From the NCBI GenBank assembly GCA_963556255.1, contig OY744608.1:67456709-67520708 (forward strand): a stretch of DNA of 64,000 bases, read 5' to 3'. The DNA is from Allolobophora icterica. Taxonomy: Eukaryota; Annelida; Clitellata; Crassiclitellata; Lumbricidae. The position numbers and the translations under genes were made by a program. The notes under the pieces were generated by a model. It made no database searches. It saw nothing but the letters and a program-made list of their open reading frames with translations, and was not told the DNA's origin. Positions within the stretch are counted from its first letter, which is position 1; every line of letters starts with the position of its first letter. This document shows, piece after piece, positions 9,472 to 18,637 of the stretch.

Positions 9472-11838
9472 AATTTTTGTTATATAGTGGTTCGATACGA
9501 TGGCCGCACCAAGAAGCCGGTGCTATATCGCGGAGAGAACGCCGTGCCAGAGTTCCTGCAACGACTACAAGGTGAGCTGGCCTCTATCAAGCAAAGGCTG
9601 GCCGCCCCAGCTAAAATGATTATGTCAGCAGTTGATCGCCAATCATTCCGCGAGGCTACTGAATGTCATATATGCGGAGAAGCGCTCGAAGAGGATAGAG
9701 TTCGCGACCACTGTCACATTACCGGTAAGTACCGAGGTGCCGCTCACAACGCCTGCAACCTCAAACTTCGAATATATCCCGATAAGTGTAAGGTACCAGT
9801 GGTCTTCCACAATCTGCGAGGTTACGACAGCCATCTCATCATGCAAGCGATCGGAGGCTGTGAGGCCGCACAGGATGAGGAAACTGAAATTAACTGTATC
9901 CCAAACAATATGGAGAAATACATGACATTTAACATTGGACAACTACAGTTCATTGATAGTCTCCAGTTTCTAAACAGCTCGTTGGATAAATTATCAGGAA
10001 ATCTGTCGCTTGAGGATCTGAAAGTCACAACGGCGTATATAAAGGAAAATTTCGTTCACAATGATGGGACAAAACTAGATCTTTTGAGGCGAAAGGGCGT
10101 ATATTGTTACGAGCACATTGACGATTACCACCGCTTCGACGAAGACCGACTTCCACCCAAGGAAGCGTTCTTCAGCAAGCTCACACGAGAGAGCATTTCT
10201 GACGAGGATTATCAACACGCACAACGAGTGTGGGACGAGTTTGACTGTAAAACGCTGGGCGACTATCACGACCTGTATCTCCGCACGGATGTACTTCTAC
10301 TCGCAGATGTCTTCGAGACCTTCAGAAACACATCGATGAAACACTACAGTTTAGATCCGGCAAATTACTTCAGCCTGCCAGGAATGGCCTGGGACGCTTT
10401 GTTGAAAAAGACAAAAATCGAGCTCGAACTTTTAACCGATATAGATATGCATTTGTTCGTAGAGAAAGGTCTCAGAGGCGGAATTTCGATGGTATCTAAG
10501 CGCTTCGCAAAAGCCAACAACCCGCAATGCCCCGACTACGATACCACGAAGCCAGACAACTGGATCATGTACCTCGACGCGAATAATCTTTACGGCTGGG
10601 CGATGCAACAGCCACTACCAGTTGGAGGATTTAGCTGGGAAAGTCCTACTCTCGACGAAGTGTTGGAAACTCCAGACGACGCGCCTGAAGGCTTCCTACT
10701 TGAAGTCGATCTCGGGTACCCGGAGCACCTCCACGAATCACATAGCGACTATCCCCTAGCACCGGAGACCCTGACAGTCCAAGAGGAGTGGTTGAGTGAC
10801 TATCAGAATGTGCTTATGAACGAGTTGGGAGGCAAGTTCACAAAGCATGTGAAGTTAGTACCAAGCCTACGACCTAAGGAGCGGTATGTGGTCCATTATA
10901 GAAATCTCAAACTCTACCTCTCGTTAGGGCTACGAGTTTCTAAAATTCATCGTGTCATTAAGTTTAGACAGGAGGCATGGATGGCTCCATACATCGAGAT
11001 GAATACGAAATTGAGAGCGAAGACAACGTCGGAGTTTGAGAAGGATTTCTTCAAACTGGCTAATAATGCGGTCTTTGGAAAGACCATGGAAAATCTTAGA
11101 AAAAGAATCAGAGTTAACCTGGTACCGACCTCAAAAGTTGACAAGCTTCGTAAACTAACTGCCGACCCGGCCTACATATCACACAAAATCTTCAACGACC
11201 AACTCGCCGCGATTCACAGTTTGAAGAGCAAGCTCAAGTTAAACAGACCTGTATATGTCGGCCAGGCTGTCCTCGACCTCAGCAAGCATCTGATGTACGA
11301 CTTCTGGTACAACGATGTGAAAAACGAGTACGGCAACAATGCTCAACTCTTATACACAGACACTGACAGCCTCTTATTTCAGGTGGAAACTCCGAACGCC
11401 TATGTCGATATGTGGAACAAAAAACACTCATACGACTTTAGTGAGTTTCCAAAAGACAGCCCATACTACGACGTCGAGAACAAGAAAGTCGTGGGCAAGT
11501 TCAAGGATGAATGTAACGGATTGGCCATCGCCGAATTCGTGGGACTGCGTCCGAAGATGTACTCGATCTTAAAATCGGGCGGTTCAGAGATCAGGAAAGC
11601 TAAAGGCGTTCAGAGAGCAGTTGTGAAGAAGGATCTGCATCACGAGCTATACAAGGAGTGCCTGTTCGAACGAGAAGAGATGCGGCACACACAAGTCGTG
11701 ATTCGAAGCCACGACCACCAGATCGGAGTGTACGAGCAGAATAAGATCAGCCTCTCTCCATTAGACACAAAAAAGTGGATAGAGGCCGATGGGATAACAA
11801 CGCTGGCATACGGGCACTACAAAATCAACGACGGTTGA
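9472..11838 (+). CDS. POLB: Protein-primed DNA polymerase B, C-terminal part (same frame after TGA)
   Basis: Same frame as the preceding entry; the first in-frame candidate start is GTG 9487, and there is no nearby ATG, so independent translation is doubtful. It begins with a cysteine/histidine nuclease-like insertion (CHICGEALE, DHCHITGKYRGAAHNACN, about 9664-9756). Exonuclease motif II is HNLRGYDSH, and the thumb/palm follow: motif A DANNLYGWAM near 10573, motif B KLANNAVFGKTMEN near 11053-11095, motif C YTDTDS at 11353-11370. All polymerase catalytic aspartates are present. The 3' end overlaps the convergent integrase by 14 bp. Either a recent nonsense mutation has inactivated the gene or the TGA is decoded; the sequence alone cannot decide. 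Confidence 0.93.
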   Translation, partial: NFCYIVVRYDGRTKKPVLYRGENAVPEFLQRLQGELASIKQRLAAPAKMIMSAVDRQSFREATECHICGEALEEDRVRDHCHITGKYRGAAHNACNLKLRIYPDKCKVPVVFHNLRGYDSHLIMQAIGGCEAAQDEETEINCIPNNMEKYMTFNIGQLQFIDSLQFLNSSLDKLSGNLSLEDLKVTTAYIKENFVHNDGTKLDLLRRKGVYCYEHIDDYHRFDEDRLPPKEAFFSKLTRESISDEDYQHAQRVWDEFDCKTLGDYHDLYLRTDVLLLADVFETFRNTSMKHYSLDPANYFSLPGMAWDALLKKTKIELELLTDIDMHLFVEKGLRGGISMVSKRFAKANNPQCPDYDTTKPDNWIMYLDANNLYGWAMQQPLPVGGFSWESPTLDEVLETPDDAPEGFLLEVDLGYPEHLHESHSDYPLAPETLTVQEEWLSDYQNVLMNELGGKFTKHVKLVPSLRPKERYVVHYRNLKLYLSLGLRVSKIHRVIKFRQEAWMAPYIEMNTKLRAKTTSEFEKDFFKLANNAVFGKTMENLRKRIRVNLVPTSKVDKLRKLTADPAYISHKIFNDQLAAIHSLKSKLKLNRPVYVGQAVLDLSKHLMYDFWYNDVKNEYGNNAQLLYTDTDSLLFQVETPNAYVDMWNKKHSYDFSEFPKDSPYYDVENKKVVGKFKDECNGLAIAEFVGLRPKMYSILKSGGSEIRKAKGVQRAVVKKDLHHELYKECLFEREEMRHTQVVIRSHDHQIGVYEQNKISLSPLDTKKWIEADGITTLAYGHYKINDG

Positions 11839-12838
11839 GTATTCTATCGGGGGGTAGCTCAGTGCCCATAGGCACCAGAAGCAGCTCCTCACGGACAAAA
11901 CCGCGGCCAGGCCCATCAACTAGATGGTATAAAGCCGGTTGCTCAGCCTGCCGAACAACATCCAAAATAGCGTGGATGGTGAGCGACCAGTTAGGATCGG
12001 TGGCACGTTTGCTTCCACCTTCGAGCTCGCCGGGAGCGTACAAATATCGGACGAGAACGTCGTGCCCGAGAACAGGCTCATCCAAGCCCCACAAACGAGT
12101 TTTCATTTGTGAATGAGAGGGCTTCTGTGTCACTTTAGCAGCTTTCATCGCTTCAACCGGCTTCATGTCGAGCAAGCGCGTCGGCTCATCGTTTAGTGCA
12201 GCTACAACTTCGGGCAATCGTCGAACCCATTCCACTGACCGTTCGGATGACCCCCTTGCATCCAGGAGCAATTCCTGAGCGTATTGAGCACCGAAGAGTC
12301 GCTCAGCTAGAGTACGGTTAAAGCGTTCAACGATGCCCTGTTGGCGATGATTTGCGGCCTGTCCGCGTCTTACAAGAACGTCGTGCTTCGCCAGCAACGG
12401 TGTAAAATCACCCATAAATTCGCGGCCAGGGTCGACCTGAAGAAGTCGAGGCCAAGTCAATGGACCCCTCTTATAGATCCGGCTTAAAGCGGCGGCGACT
12501 TCGGTCGCACTTTTGTTGATCAACGGTTCAGCTTCTTTGTATCGTGAGGCAACATCAACAACAGTGAGAGCGTATTTATAAGTCTTTCGACCTACTTTAT
12601 CGTGAGGTAAAAACAAGAGATCGGCTTGGTGTACCGCGTTTGGTCGATTTTCATCGAACTTTGGACGCGGTATGCGGCGTGGAACGGGAAGATAAATCTG
12701 CCACACAGCTTGTTTCTTCAACCAATCACGAGCCTCCGCCTCGGAAACTTTGGCGGCTGAGGCTAGTTTCTTCACCGCAGCCTTACCTCGCCAGTAACCT
12801 CTAGGGCTGTAATAGACGGCTGAAAGGTGCTTAGACAT
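11825..12838 (-). CDS. INT: Retroviral-type DDE integrase
   Basis: This 337-residue integrase inserts the element into host DNA. The catalytic core has Asp73 (HQADLLF), Asp136 (QVDPGREFMG) and Glu171 (GIVERFNRTLAER), the DDE triad of the retrovirus/Polinton integrase superfamily. An N-terminal helical region precedes it. The C-terminal part ends in a small beta-barrel-like segment (YHLVDGPGRGFVREELLLVP) as in chromo/SH3-like integrase tails. An in-frame ATG lies further upstream at 12892, but its peptide is a hydrophobic run (FICVCVYLFV) unlike the family, so MSKHLSA at 12838 is chosen. It is convergent with the polymerase and in tandem with the PLA2 gene. Confidence 0.96.
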   Translation of the reverse strand: MSKHLSAVYYSPRGYWRGKAAVKKLASAAKVSEAEARDWLKKQAVWQIYLPVPRRIPRPKFDENRPNAVHQADLLFLPHDKVGRKTYKYALTVVDVASRYKEAEPLINKSATEVAAALSRIYKRGPLTWPRLLQVDPGREFMGDFTPLLAKHDVLVRRGQAANHRQQGIVERFNRTLAERLFGAQYAQELLLDARGSSERSVEWVRRLPEVVAALNDEPTRLLDMKPVEAMKAAKVTQKPSHSQMKTRLWGLDEPVLGHDVLVRYLYAPGELEGGSKRATDPNWSLTIHAILDVVRQAEQPALYHLVDGPGRGFVREELLLVPMGTELPPDRILNRR

Positions 12839-12888
12839 TTCAGTAAAACTATATATAACAAACAGGTAAACACATACACAAATGAATT

Positions 12889-13449
12889 TCATTTGCGTTT
12901 TCGCTGGCTCGTTCTGACACCCATCCCCAGCCTCGACTTCGCTGACATAATGGCCGATACCAGCCGCGCATCCTTCTTCTCATAATCCGGAGTTTCATCG
13001 GTGAGTGCGATCTTCGACGCGGCTGCAGCGAGGATGTCATCTGCGTGATTACGCCCCGGGGTATCTTTATGAACTGCGTAAGCTACATCGTGGTGGAGGC
13101 ACGCACGGTCGAGCTGATTAACACCGTGATATCGCTGTGACAGCCGTTTATCGAGTTTTGTGAATGGCCCACAGTAAGAGTACTTTCCTGTATTCTGAAA
13201 AGAACCTCCCGGATTATCTTCCGAAGACATACCGGATGGAAGGCTCATATGCATCTCAGGCAGAGGCAGAATATTAAGAGCGCTATTCAGTAGAGAACCT
13301 CCAGTCTTTCGCACTTTAGAAGGCAAAATTTGGCTCTTCTTTGCACCGCAGACGGCACAGGTTCCCTTCTTGGCTGGCCGACCGTTTCGTAACTCGACGA
13401 TTGTTTCATTTGAAGTCTCAGTATGTTTCTTACATCGTAGGCAATACAT
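12889..13449 (-). CDS. Zinc-finger plus parvovirus-type phospholipase A2 protein
   Basis: The 186-residue protein has two parts. Residues 3-34 hold two CxxC pairs (CLRC, CAVC), a small zinc module like DUF5679. Residues 92-140 hold a phospholipase A2 domain of the parvovirus VP1 type: a calcium loop (YCGPFTKLD), the active-site helix with DRACLHHDVAY (His120, Asp121), and a downstream Asp near 137 (NHADD). In parvoviruses this enzyme breaches endosomal membranes during entry, and a similar role is plausible here. The C-terminus is basic (SQRKRK). The start MYCLRCKK at 13449 is preferred to ATG 13467 because it puts the CxxC at the N-terminus and leaves a 38-bp divergent promoter gap to the ATPase. 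Confidence 0.88.
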   Translation of the reverse strand: MYCLRCKKHTETSNETIVELRNGRPAKKGTCAVCGAKKSQILPSKVRKTGGSLLNSALNILPLPEMHMSLPSGMSSEDNPGGSFQNTGKYSYCGPFTKLDKRLSQRYHGVNQLDRACLHHDVAYAVHKDTPGRNHADDILAAAASKIALTDETPDYEKKDARLVSAIMSAKSRLGMGVRTSQRKRK

Positions 13450-13487
13450 TGCTTTCGTTGAATACAATCATAACTCGTTGTCTCTAT

Positions 13488-14174
13488 ATGGAAATAACAA
13501 ATTTCGATCTCGAAGCCGACGATGGGAAAAAACACCACCATTGGTTGTTGCCATCAAGCATACGATGCATAATCTGTGGGCCTAGCGGATGTGGAAAAAC
13601 AAACCTACTGCTTAACCTTCTGTTGAAGAAGGGGTACCTGCGTTTTGATCTGCTGTATCTATACTCGAAGTCTCTGGGACAGGAAAAATATCAGTTCCTC
13701 CGGGACTGGGTTACAGAGTTGGAAAAAGTTGCCGGGAAGGAAGTGGCTTCCTTTCACTCTTGCTCAGATGAAATAGTTCCAGTTGAATCATTAAACAAGA
13801 ATGCCAGAAGCCTTCTAGTGTTCGATGACGTCATGCTTGAAAAACAGTCGCCCATCGAAAGGTATTTCACTATGGGCCGACACGGTGGCGCGGACTGCTT
13901 CTACTTAACGCAGAATTATTTTCGAATTCCGAAGCAAGCGATCCGTGACAATGCTAATCTTATCGTCCTCTTCAACCAAGACAGCAAAAATTTGCGAGCC
14001 ATTCACGATACGTTTGTGGGCGGCGACATGTCTTTCGATGAGTTCCGTACGTTCTTCAGCGAGTGTGCTGCCCAGCCATATGGATTCGCAGTCATAGATT
14101 TGACGTCCAAGGTGTACGATGGAAAATATCGTTGCGGGTTCGATCGCTTCTATAAGCCCAAGGCAAGTATTTAA
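13488..14174 (+). CDS. ATP: Genome-packaging ATPase (FtsK/HerA, A32-like)
   Basis: The 228-residue ATPase is expected to pump DNA into capsids. Walker A is GPSGCGKT (residues 31-38), Walker B LLVFDD (109-114), followed by a conserved YLTQNYFRIP segment and a NANLIVLF strand, the signature of Polinton/poxvirus A32-type packaging ATPases. The long ORF opens at 13341, but its first 49 codons overlap the divergent PLA2 gene and are unlike the family. MEITNFDLE at 13488 is therefore taken as the start. It heads the plus-strand virion gene block, 40 bp before the next gene. Confidence 0.96.
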   Translation: MEITNFDLEADDGKKHHHWLLPSSIRCIICGPSGCGKTNLLLNLLLKKGYLRFDLLYLYSKSLGQEKYQFLRDWVTELEKVAGKEVASFHSCSDEIVPVESLNKNARSLLVFDDVMLEKQSPIERYFTMGRHGGADCFYLTQNYFRIPKQAIRDNANLIVLFNQDSKNLRAIHDTFVGGDMSFDEFRTFFSECAAQPYGFAVIDLTSKVYDGKYRCGFDRFYKPKASI

Positions 14175-14214
14175 AGACACAATATAGGCAACATATAGTC
14201 GACATACAACCACG

Positions 14215-15336
14215 ATGTGGACAAAAGTTTCGTCTAAACAGGAGCGAGACGCCTTGACTCAGGACTATTTAGCTCGCAGAAATCGATTGAGACAGCGTTT
14301 CGTGGATGAGAAGCTCGGTGAAGCCAACCTTCAGTACGATGCGACAAAGCTTTTTAAACCAATAGCCACAGCCACGGCTGAATCCCAGGTGGCTACGTCT
14401 AAGGAGCTGCAGAAAGTTACCAGCGCTTTACAGGATTTGCCGGCGCAGATTTCAGAGTCTGCTAATTTTAACCCGATAGCGGCGTTGTTCGGTGATTCCG
14501 TTGGAGCAACTGCTCCTCCAGCCCTTCCAGCGATTGCGGCACACCCCGCCGCTGGAGCAGATGCTCCTGCGGAAGCATTGCTCGTCCACCCAAACAGACA
14601 TCTCAACGTCGATACAATCAGGCGGCACGGTTTTACCCCTCCGAGCGAGCTCGACCTGAACGACACGGCAGCTGTGAAACAGATAATCGAAGGCGTAAAT
14701 TATTATAATCGCCACACCCTGGGCAAAGCGAAAAGGAAGGCCAATAAGAACGGAGACGAAGAAAAGGTACATGCGCTGGCCGTAGATATCGGCGTCCTAC
14801 ATGACTACAGAGATCGAATTCGTTTGCTATTGAAAGGCCACGCCCTCACTAAAAAAGGAAAGGGTTTCAGTGTTCCAGCCGTTCCTCTGAAATTACAAGG
14901 TAACGCCTTGGGTGAGCTCTCCGTCGACCCCGTCGCGCTGTCTGCTGGTAGACTAAGAGTGTTTAAAGGTGGGAACCTCGTGCTCGAAGCTCCTGCCGAT
15001 GAGTCATTGTTCAGCCTGTTAACGAAACGCTTCGTTAAGACTAAGCAATATTCGCCTCAGGCAATTGAAACTTTCAAAAAGCTCGTTCAGATGTCTGGTC
15101 TGCCTATTCATGGCCGGAAAAGTAAAAAGTTCCAGCTGATTCGAGGCGGCGCGGTGCAATTTTACAACGATCCAAACGCCCTGGTAGAGAGGTTGCAGCT
15201 TTTGGTGGCCTCTAGGGCCGCGGGAAACACAGGTCTCGGCAACGAAATCTCCGCCATTCTTGATGAGTTACTGCGTTCCGGTGCGATCTCCAAAGAGCTG
15301 GCACTCGAATTGAATAGAAACATGCTCATAAAATAG
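14215..15336 (+). CDS. Conserved Polinton protein of unknown function (DUF8207-like)
   Basis: A 373-residue protein. The N-terminal 95 residues are charged and likely helical/coiled coil (ERDALTQDYLARRNRLRQRF). An Ala/Pro-rich linker follows at about 100-125, then a mixed domain. The C-terminal half has a pattern I associate with DUF8207-type proteins common in animal Polintons (SLFSLLTKRFVKTKQYSPQAIETFKKLV). The role is unknown. Its place between packaging ATPase and minor capsid, and its size, suggest a virion or assembly protein. The family link is from memory of the pattern and is moderate. Confidence 0.8.
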   Translation: MWTKVSSKQERDALTQDYLARRNRLRQRFVDEKLGEANLQYDATKLFKPIATATAESQVATSKELQKVTSALQDLPAQISESANFNPIAALFGDSVGATAPPALPAIAAHPAAGADAPAEALLVHPNRHLNVDTIRRHGFTPPSELDLNDTAAVKQIIEGVNYYNRHTLGKAKRKANKNGDEEKVHALAVDIGVLHDYRDRIRLLLKGHALTKKGKGFSVPAVPLKLQGNALGELSVDPVALSAGRLRVFKGGNLVLEAPADESLFSLLTKRFVKTKQYSPQAIETFKKLVQMSGLPIHGRKSKKFQLIRGGAVQFYNDPNALVERLQLLVASRAAGNTGLGNEISAILDELLRSGAISKELALELNRNMLIK

Positions 15337-15354
15337 AAATAGAAAAAAAAATTC

Positions 15355-16158
15355 ATGGCTCAGATGGAACGCTCGGAGAAACTACTCGAAGAAATTCGAG
15401 AACTTTTGCAGCCTAAGGAGAATTTTAGTATAGTTGTTTCCTCAGATACTACAGGGTGGACCACGGCTTTCTCACCACCGCTGTACCTGGATCCAAAAAG
15501 ACGCTTTGAGCTTGCTTTGGTCAATCTTGAAACCTATAATTCGATTCCGAACATTGACAGTTCAAATAACAAGTTCGTCTACAGCTCCACCAATGGACAG
15601 ACCTGGAAGACGATCATTTTACCCGACGGAAGCTACGAGATCGCACAGATTAATTATGAAATCAGCCGGCAGTTAGAAATGCAAAATCCGCCGCCGCCAG
15701 GTGTTGCTCAACTCAGCTTTGATTCTCCTATTACTATAGGAGCTAACGCATCTACCCTTCGCGCCTTCGTAAAGATAATGAAGGTCCGTTTTAAGGTAGA
15801 TATGGCCGCATCTACCATCAGGCAAACGCTCGGTTTTAACCCTCAGACGCTTAGTCTTGGTTATAAAGAGGGAGAAAATCCAGTCGATATTCTCCGGGTG
15901 GACACAATTCTGGTAAATTGTGATATTATCTCTGGATCGTATCGAAATGGTAGCCAGCTGCCAGTAATCTACAGTTTTTTCCCGGATGTGTCGCCCGGCT
16001 ATAAGGTAATCGAGTCTCCGAAAAATCTAGTGTACCTACCAGTAGCACCGGCTGGCAACGTACAGGGCATTCGTGTGTGGCTGACCGACCAGAATGGTGA
16101 ACAATTAAACCTCCGCGGTGAGACAGTAACTATAAGGTTTCACATCCGCAGTGCGTAG
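15355..16158 (+). CDS. PX: Minor capsid protein, penton-like single jelly roll
   Basis: A 267-residue beta-rich protein with conserved features of the Polinton minor capsid protein: KRRFELALVNLETYNSIPNI near residue 49, then ILPDGSYEIAQINYEI, and a C-terminal LNLRGETVTIRFHIR strand. In related viruses it forms the penton at the capsid vertices. It starts 18 bp after the previous stop, within an A-rich run (AAAAAAATTCATGG). Penton assignment follows Polinton capsid work that identified single and double jelly-roll proteins in these elements. It sits two genes before the major capsid gene, as is usual. Confidence 0.9.
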   Translation: MAQMERSEKLLEEIRELLQPKENFSIVVSSDTTGWTTAFSPPLYLDPKRRFELALVNLETYNSIPNIDSSNNKFVYSSTNGQTWKTIILPDGSYEIAQINYEISRQLEMQNPPPPGVAQLSFDSPITIGANASTLRAFVKIMKVRFKVDMAASTIRQTLGFNPQTLSLGYKEGENPVDILRVDTILVNCDIISGSYRNGSQLPVIYSFFPDVSPGYKVIESPKNLVYLPVAPAGNVQGIRVWLTDQNGEQLNLRGETVTIRFHIRSA

Positions 16159-16180
16159 ATTTTCACACTTAAATATTCTC

Positions 16181-16639
16181 ATGTTTGTTCTTGGAATTAA
16201 AAAGCGGCGTCGTGTCGTGGGTGGTGGACTTTTCGACTGGATACCCAAAATCGCGGGTTTCCTTGGCCGTGCAGGCTCCTTCATTTCGGCGAATAGAGGC
16301 ACAATCACAAACGTTGCCAAGGCGGTTGGTAATGTCGCGAAAGCCGGCGCCACAACAGCATCTGCCGTCAGGCAAATTGTTGATGCCGTGAAAGCGAGAC
16401 GCGCTGCAGCCGTAAATGAAGCTCATTTACGAAATGAAAATTCAGCTGCCGCGCCCGTTGTCCCCGCACCTTTGGAGAAGGCGCTCAGCGACAAGAGCAT
16501 CGAATACTTAAAACAACTGGCTGTGAGTCCACCACCCGTTGTTCCGACAATGGCTGACATAAACAGCCGCATTGCTGGATCCGGTTTCAAGACTATAAAG
16601 CCGAGTCGTTGTGGTAGGGGTCTGTTTCTTGCAAAATGA
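16181..16639 (+). CDS. Small basic virion core-like protein
   Basis: A 152-residue protein starting MFVLGIKKRRRVVGGG. A basic patch (KKRRR) is followed by Gly-Gly-Gly and an amphipathic, hydrophobic stretch (LFDWIPKIAGFLGR), then an Ala/Lys/Arg-rich helical region and a Pro-rich linker. This resembles the small processed core or membrane-lytic precursor proteins of adenoviruses, and the VVGGG tract could be a site for the adenain-type protease encoded downstream (inference). The frame also has a GTG at 16151 overlapping the penton stop; ATG 16181 gives the more typical N-terminus. It lies directly before the major capsid gene. Confidence 0.75.
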   Translation: MFVLGIKKRRRVVGGGLFDWIPKIAGFLGRAGSFISANRGTITNVAKAVGNVAKAGATTASAVRQIVDAVKARRAAAVNEAHLRNENSAAAPVVPAPLEKALSDKSIEYLKQLAVSPPPVVPTMADINSRIAGSGFKTIKPSRCGRGLFLAK

Positions 16640-16750
16640 AAAAAATTTCCGACTAATTCACAAAACGGAAAAAAATGTTTAACCCACCACATATGAAATT
16701 AATTTGCAACATGATTAATAATTGAAGCTTGAACTTTTTTAGCTATAATA

Positions 16751-18046
16751 ATGGCGGCATTTGACGTGCCGAGTGAAATGTTGGACATCGCTTCGGCGGT
16801 ACCCGATGATAATAGCATCGAATCGTTTGAATACCGCGAGTATGAATCACAAAACCCTGCGGCTATTAACAACGGCCAGGCCATACAGATAGACATCCAG
16901 AACCAAGACATTTTCACACAGCCTTCCAAGAGCTACCTTCTTGTGGAGGGCAGGCTTACAACAACTGGCGCCGCTTACATCGCAGACTCGTTGGTGTCAT
17001 TCATCAACAATGCTATCCCGTACATGTTTTCTCAGATTCGATACCTGGCTAACAACACCGAGATAGAGAATGTCATGTCTCCTGGGCAAGCCACGACGAT
17101 GAAAGGCATGCTGGTTTACGGCGATGATTTTTCCAAAGGCGAAGGTTTAAACATGTGTTGGCAAAAGGACACGACAGCGGCAGCGGCGGCTGCGAATATC
17201 GGCTTCGAGGCCCGTCGACTGATGATCATTGGAAAACCCGTCCCTATTGGAACGTTTTCATTCATCGTTCCCTTAAGACATCTATTCGGTTTTTGCGATG
17301 ATTACCACAAAGTCGTATACGGGATTAAACACTCCTTACTGCTGAGCCGGCAGGGGGACGCAGACGCGATCTTCAAGGAAGCCGCCGCGGCCAATGGCCA
17401 GATCGCGCTGACTAAACTCTCCTGGTTCATGCCGCATATAATACCCGCTTTGGAGTATAAAAGCATGCTTATGAAGCAGATTGAAGCCAAGGTTAAGGTA
17501 CCTGTAGCATTCCGCGCCATGCAATGCGACAACATTGCGGTGCCACGAGCGACGACTTTTTCCTGGCGTTTGAGCGTTAAGTCGGGCACGGAAAAGCCAC
17601 GCTGGATTCTTGTTGCTTTTCAGACTGGAAAGAATGCACATCAAGGCCAGAATCCGGCACTGTTTGACCATGTGCAGGTTCGCAACATTTTCGCTATGCT
17701 CAACAGCGATCGCTACCCGGTGGTTGACATGAATCTCGACTTCACCAAGAGGACAACCTCTCGCGCTTACAAGGCCCTACGTGACTTCAAGGAAGAATAT
17801 TGCGGCATAGACGCGCGTGAATCGTCATGCCAACCGACACCAATCGAATTTGTAGATTTGTTTCCGATCTTCGTTCTGGACGTGCGCAGGCAATCTGAAC
17901 GACTTAAAACCTCTGTACAGGACATACAAATCAAGGTGGACTTTAACGAGGGGGTACCAAATAATACGACAGCATATGCCGTCCTGATCAGCGACCGACT
18001 CCTGAATTTTGAATCGGATGGCAGCAAATTCAACGTCGTCTACTAG
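16751..18046 (+). CDS. PY: Major capsid protein (hexon-like, double jelly roll)
   Basis: The 431-residue protein matches Polinton major capsid proteins in length and in pattern. It has an N-terminal acidic leader (PDDNSIESFEYREYESQNP), then SYLLVEGRLT, a NAIPYMFSQIRYLANNTEIE segment and VPLRHLFGFCDDY near the middle. The C-terminal half has SWRLSVKSGTEKPRWILVAFQTGK and the closing VDFNEGVPNNTTAYAVLISDR. The double jelly roll trimerises to form the icosahedral shell. The start is the ATG in CTATAATAATGGCG, with 111 bp of AT-rich upstream sequence that may hold its promoter. The frame is uninterrupted. Confidence 0.95.
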   Translation: MAAFDVPSEMLDIASAVPDDNSIESFEYREYESQNPAAINNGQAIQIDIQNQDIFTQPSKSYLLVEGRLTTTGAAYIADSLVSFINNAIPYMFSQIRYLANNTEIENVMSPGQATTMKGMLVYGDDFSKGEGLNMCWQKDTTAAAAAANIGFEARRLMIIGKPVPIGTFSFIVPLRHLFGFCDDYHKVVYGIKHSLLLSRQGDADAIFKEAAAANGQIALTKLSWFMPHIIPALEYKSMLMKQIEAKVKVPVAFRAMQCDNIAVPRATTFSWRLSVKSGTEKPRWILVAFQTGKNAHQGQNPALFDHVQVRNIFAMLNSDRYPVVDMNLDFTKRTTSRAYKALRDFKEEYCGIDARESSCQPTPIEFVDLFPIFVLDVRRQSERLKTSVQDIQIKVDFNEGVPNNTTAYAVLISDRLLNFESDGSKFNVVY

Positions 18047-18102
18047 AAATCGGTTTTCACATTTAGATACAAGGCCCTCTTTTAGATATATTTTTTCCAA
18101 AA

Positions 18103-18603
18103 ATGAAAACTGAATACGTTGCGTTCGGCCTTTCACTGACCGAAGGGCAAAAGCAAACATTAGCTAGAGCTGCGCGCGCCGGCACTGGTGCCACGATCCG
18201 ACTCGCTCATGGCCAGCTTCGTGGAGAAGATAAGCTCGCGCTTACGAAAGTTCAAGCCGCCCGAATCGTGAGGAAGATTTCGGAAGGCGTTGGCATGGAG
18301 CTGAGATTCACCAAAACGCAATTGAAAAAGATGACAAAATCTGGTGGATTTCTTCCACTGCTGGCTCTCCTCCCATTGATTTTTAGTGGGTTAGGCGCGG
18401 CGGGTGCCGTGGGTGGCATTGCCACTGGGGTGGCAGAGGCCGTGCACAACAAACAGGCCAACGACGCCGCACAGGCGGAGGCGGAGCGTCACAATCGCGC
18501 ACTCGAAGCGCGGGGGTCCAGTTTATATCTCGGGCGCGAGACTCGTGGTGGTTGTTGTCCAATGTGTAAAGGATCCGGTCTCTACATCGGGCAAAAAAAC
18601 TAA
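18103..18603 (+). CDS. Small membrane-active-like virion protein upstream of the protease
   Basis: A 166-residue protein of a type widespread in animal Polintons. The N-terminal half has two repeated helix-like motifs with Thr-x-x-Gln cores (LTEGQKQTLARA near 12, LTKVQAARIVR near 47, FTKTQLKKM near 69). KSGGF at 79-83 precedes a hydrophobic, Gly/Ala-rich segment (LLALLPLIFSGLGAAGAVGG). The C-terminus has CCPMC and GSGLYIG. The GG before the hydrophobic segment resembles cleavage sites of adenovirus-type proteases, so it may be a processed membrane-active peptide (inference). The last codons are CAA AAA AAC TAA, a -1 slippery heptamer directly at the stop; see the frameshift entry. Confidence 0.82.
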   Translation: MKTEYVAFGLSLTEGQKQTLARAARAGTGATIRLAHGQLRGEDKLALTKVQAARIVRKISEGVGMELRFTKTQLKKMTKSGGFLPLLALLPLIFSGLGAAGAVGGIATGVAEAVHNKQANDAAQAEAERHNRALEARGSSLYLGRETRGGCCPMCKGSGLYIGQKN

Positions 18604-18637
18604 AACCTCTTAGCAACTTCGACATAGAGAAAGTTGC
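18594..18637 (+). promoter_or_regulatory. Candidate -1 ribosomal frameshift signal (A AAA AAC, then stop and stem-loop)
   Basis: In the frame of the upstream gene the bases 18594-18600 read A AAA AAC and the next codon is TAA, which fits the X XXY YYZ rule for -1 slippage. Twelve bases later GCAACTT (18613-18619) can pair with AAGTTGC (18631-18637) around an 11-base loop. A second GC-rich inverted pair (CCGC/GCGG) lies at 18648-18661. Slipping back one base enters exactly the frame of the protease, which is open from 18570 and has no ATG until 18669. The spacer is longer than the usual 5-9 nt. Function is inference. Confidence 0.55.
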
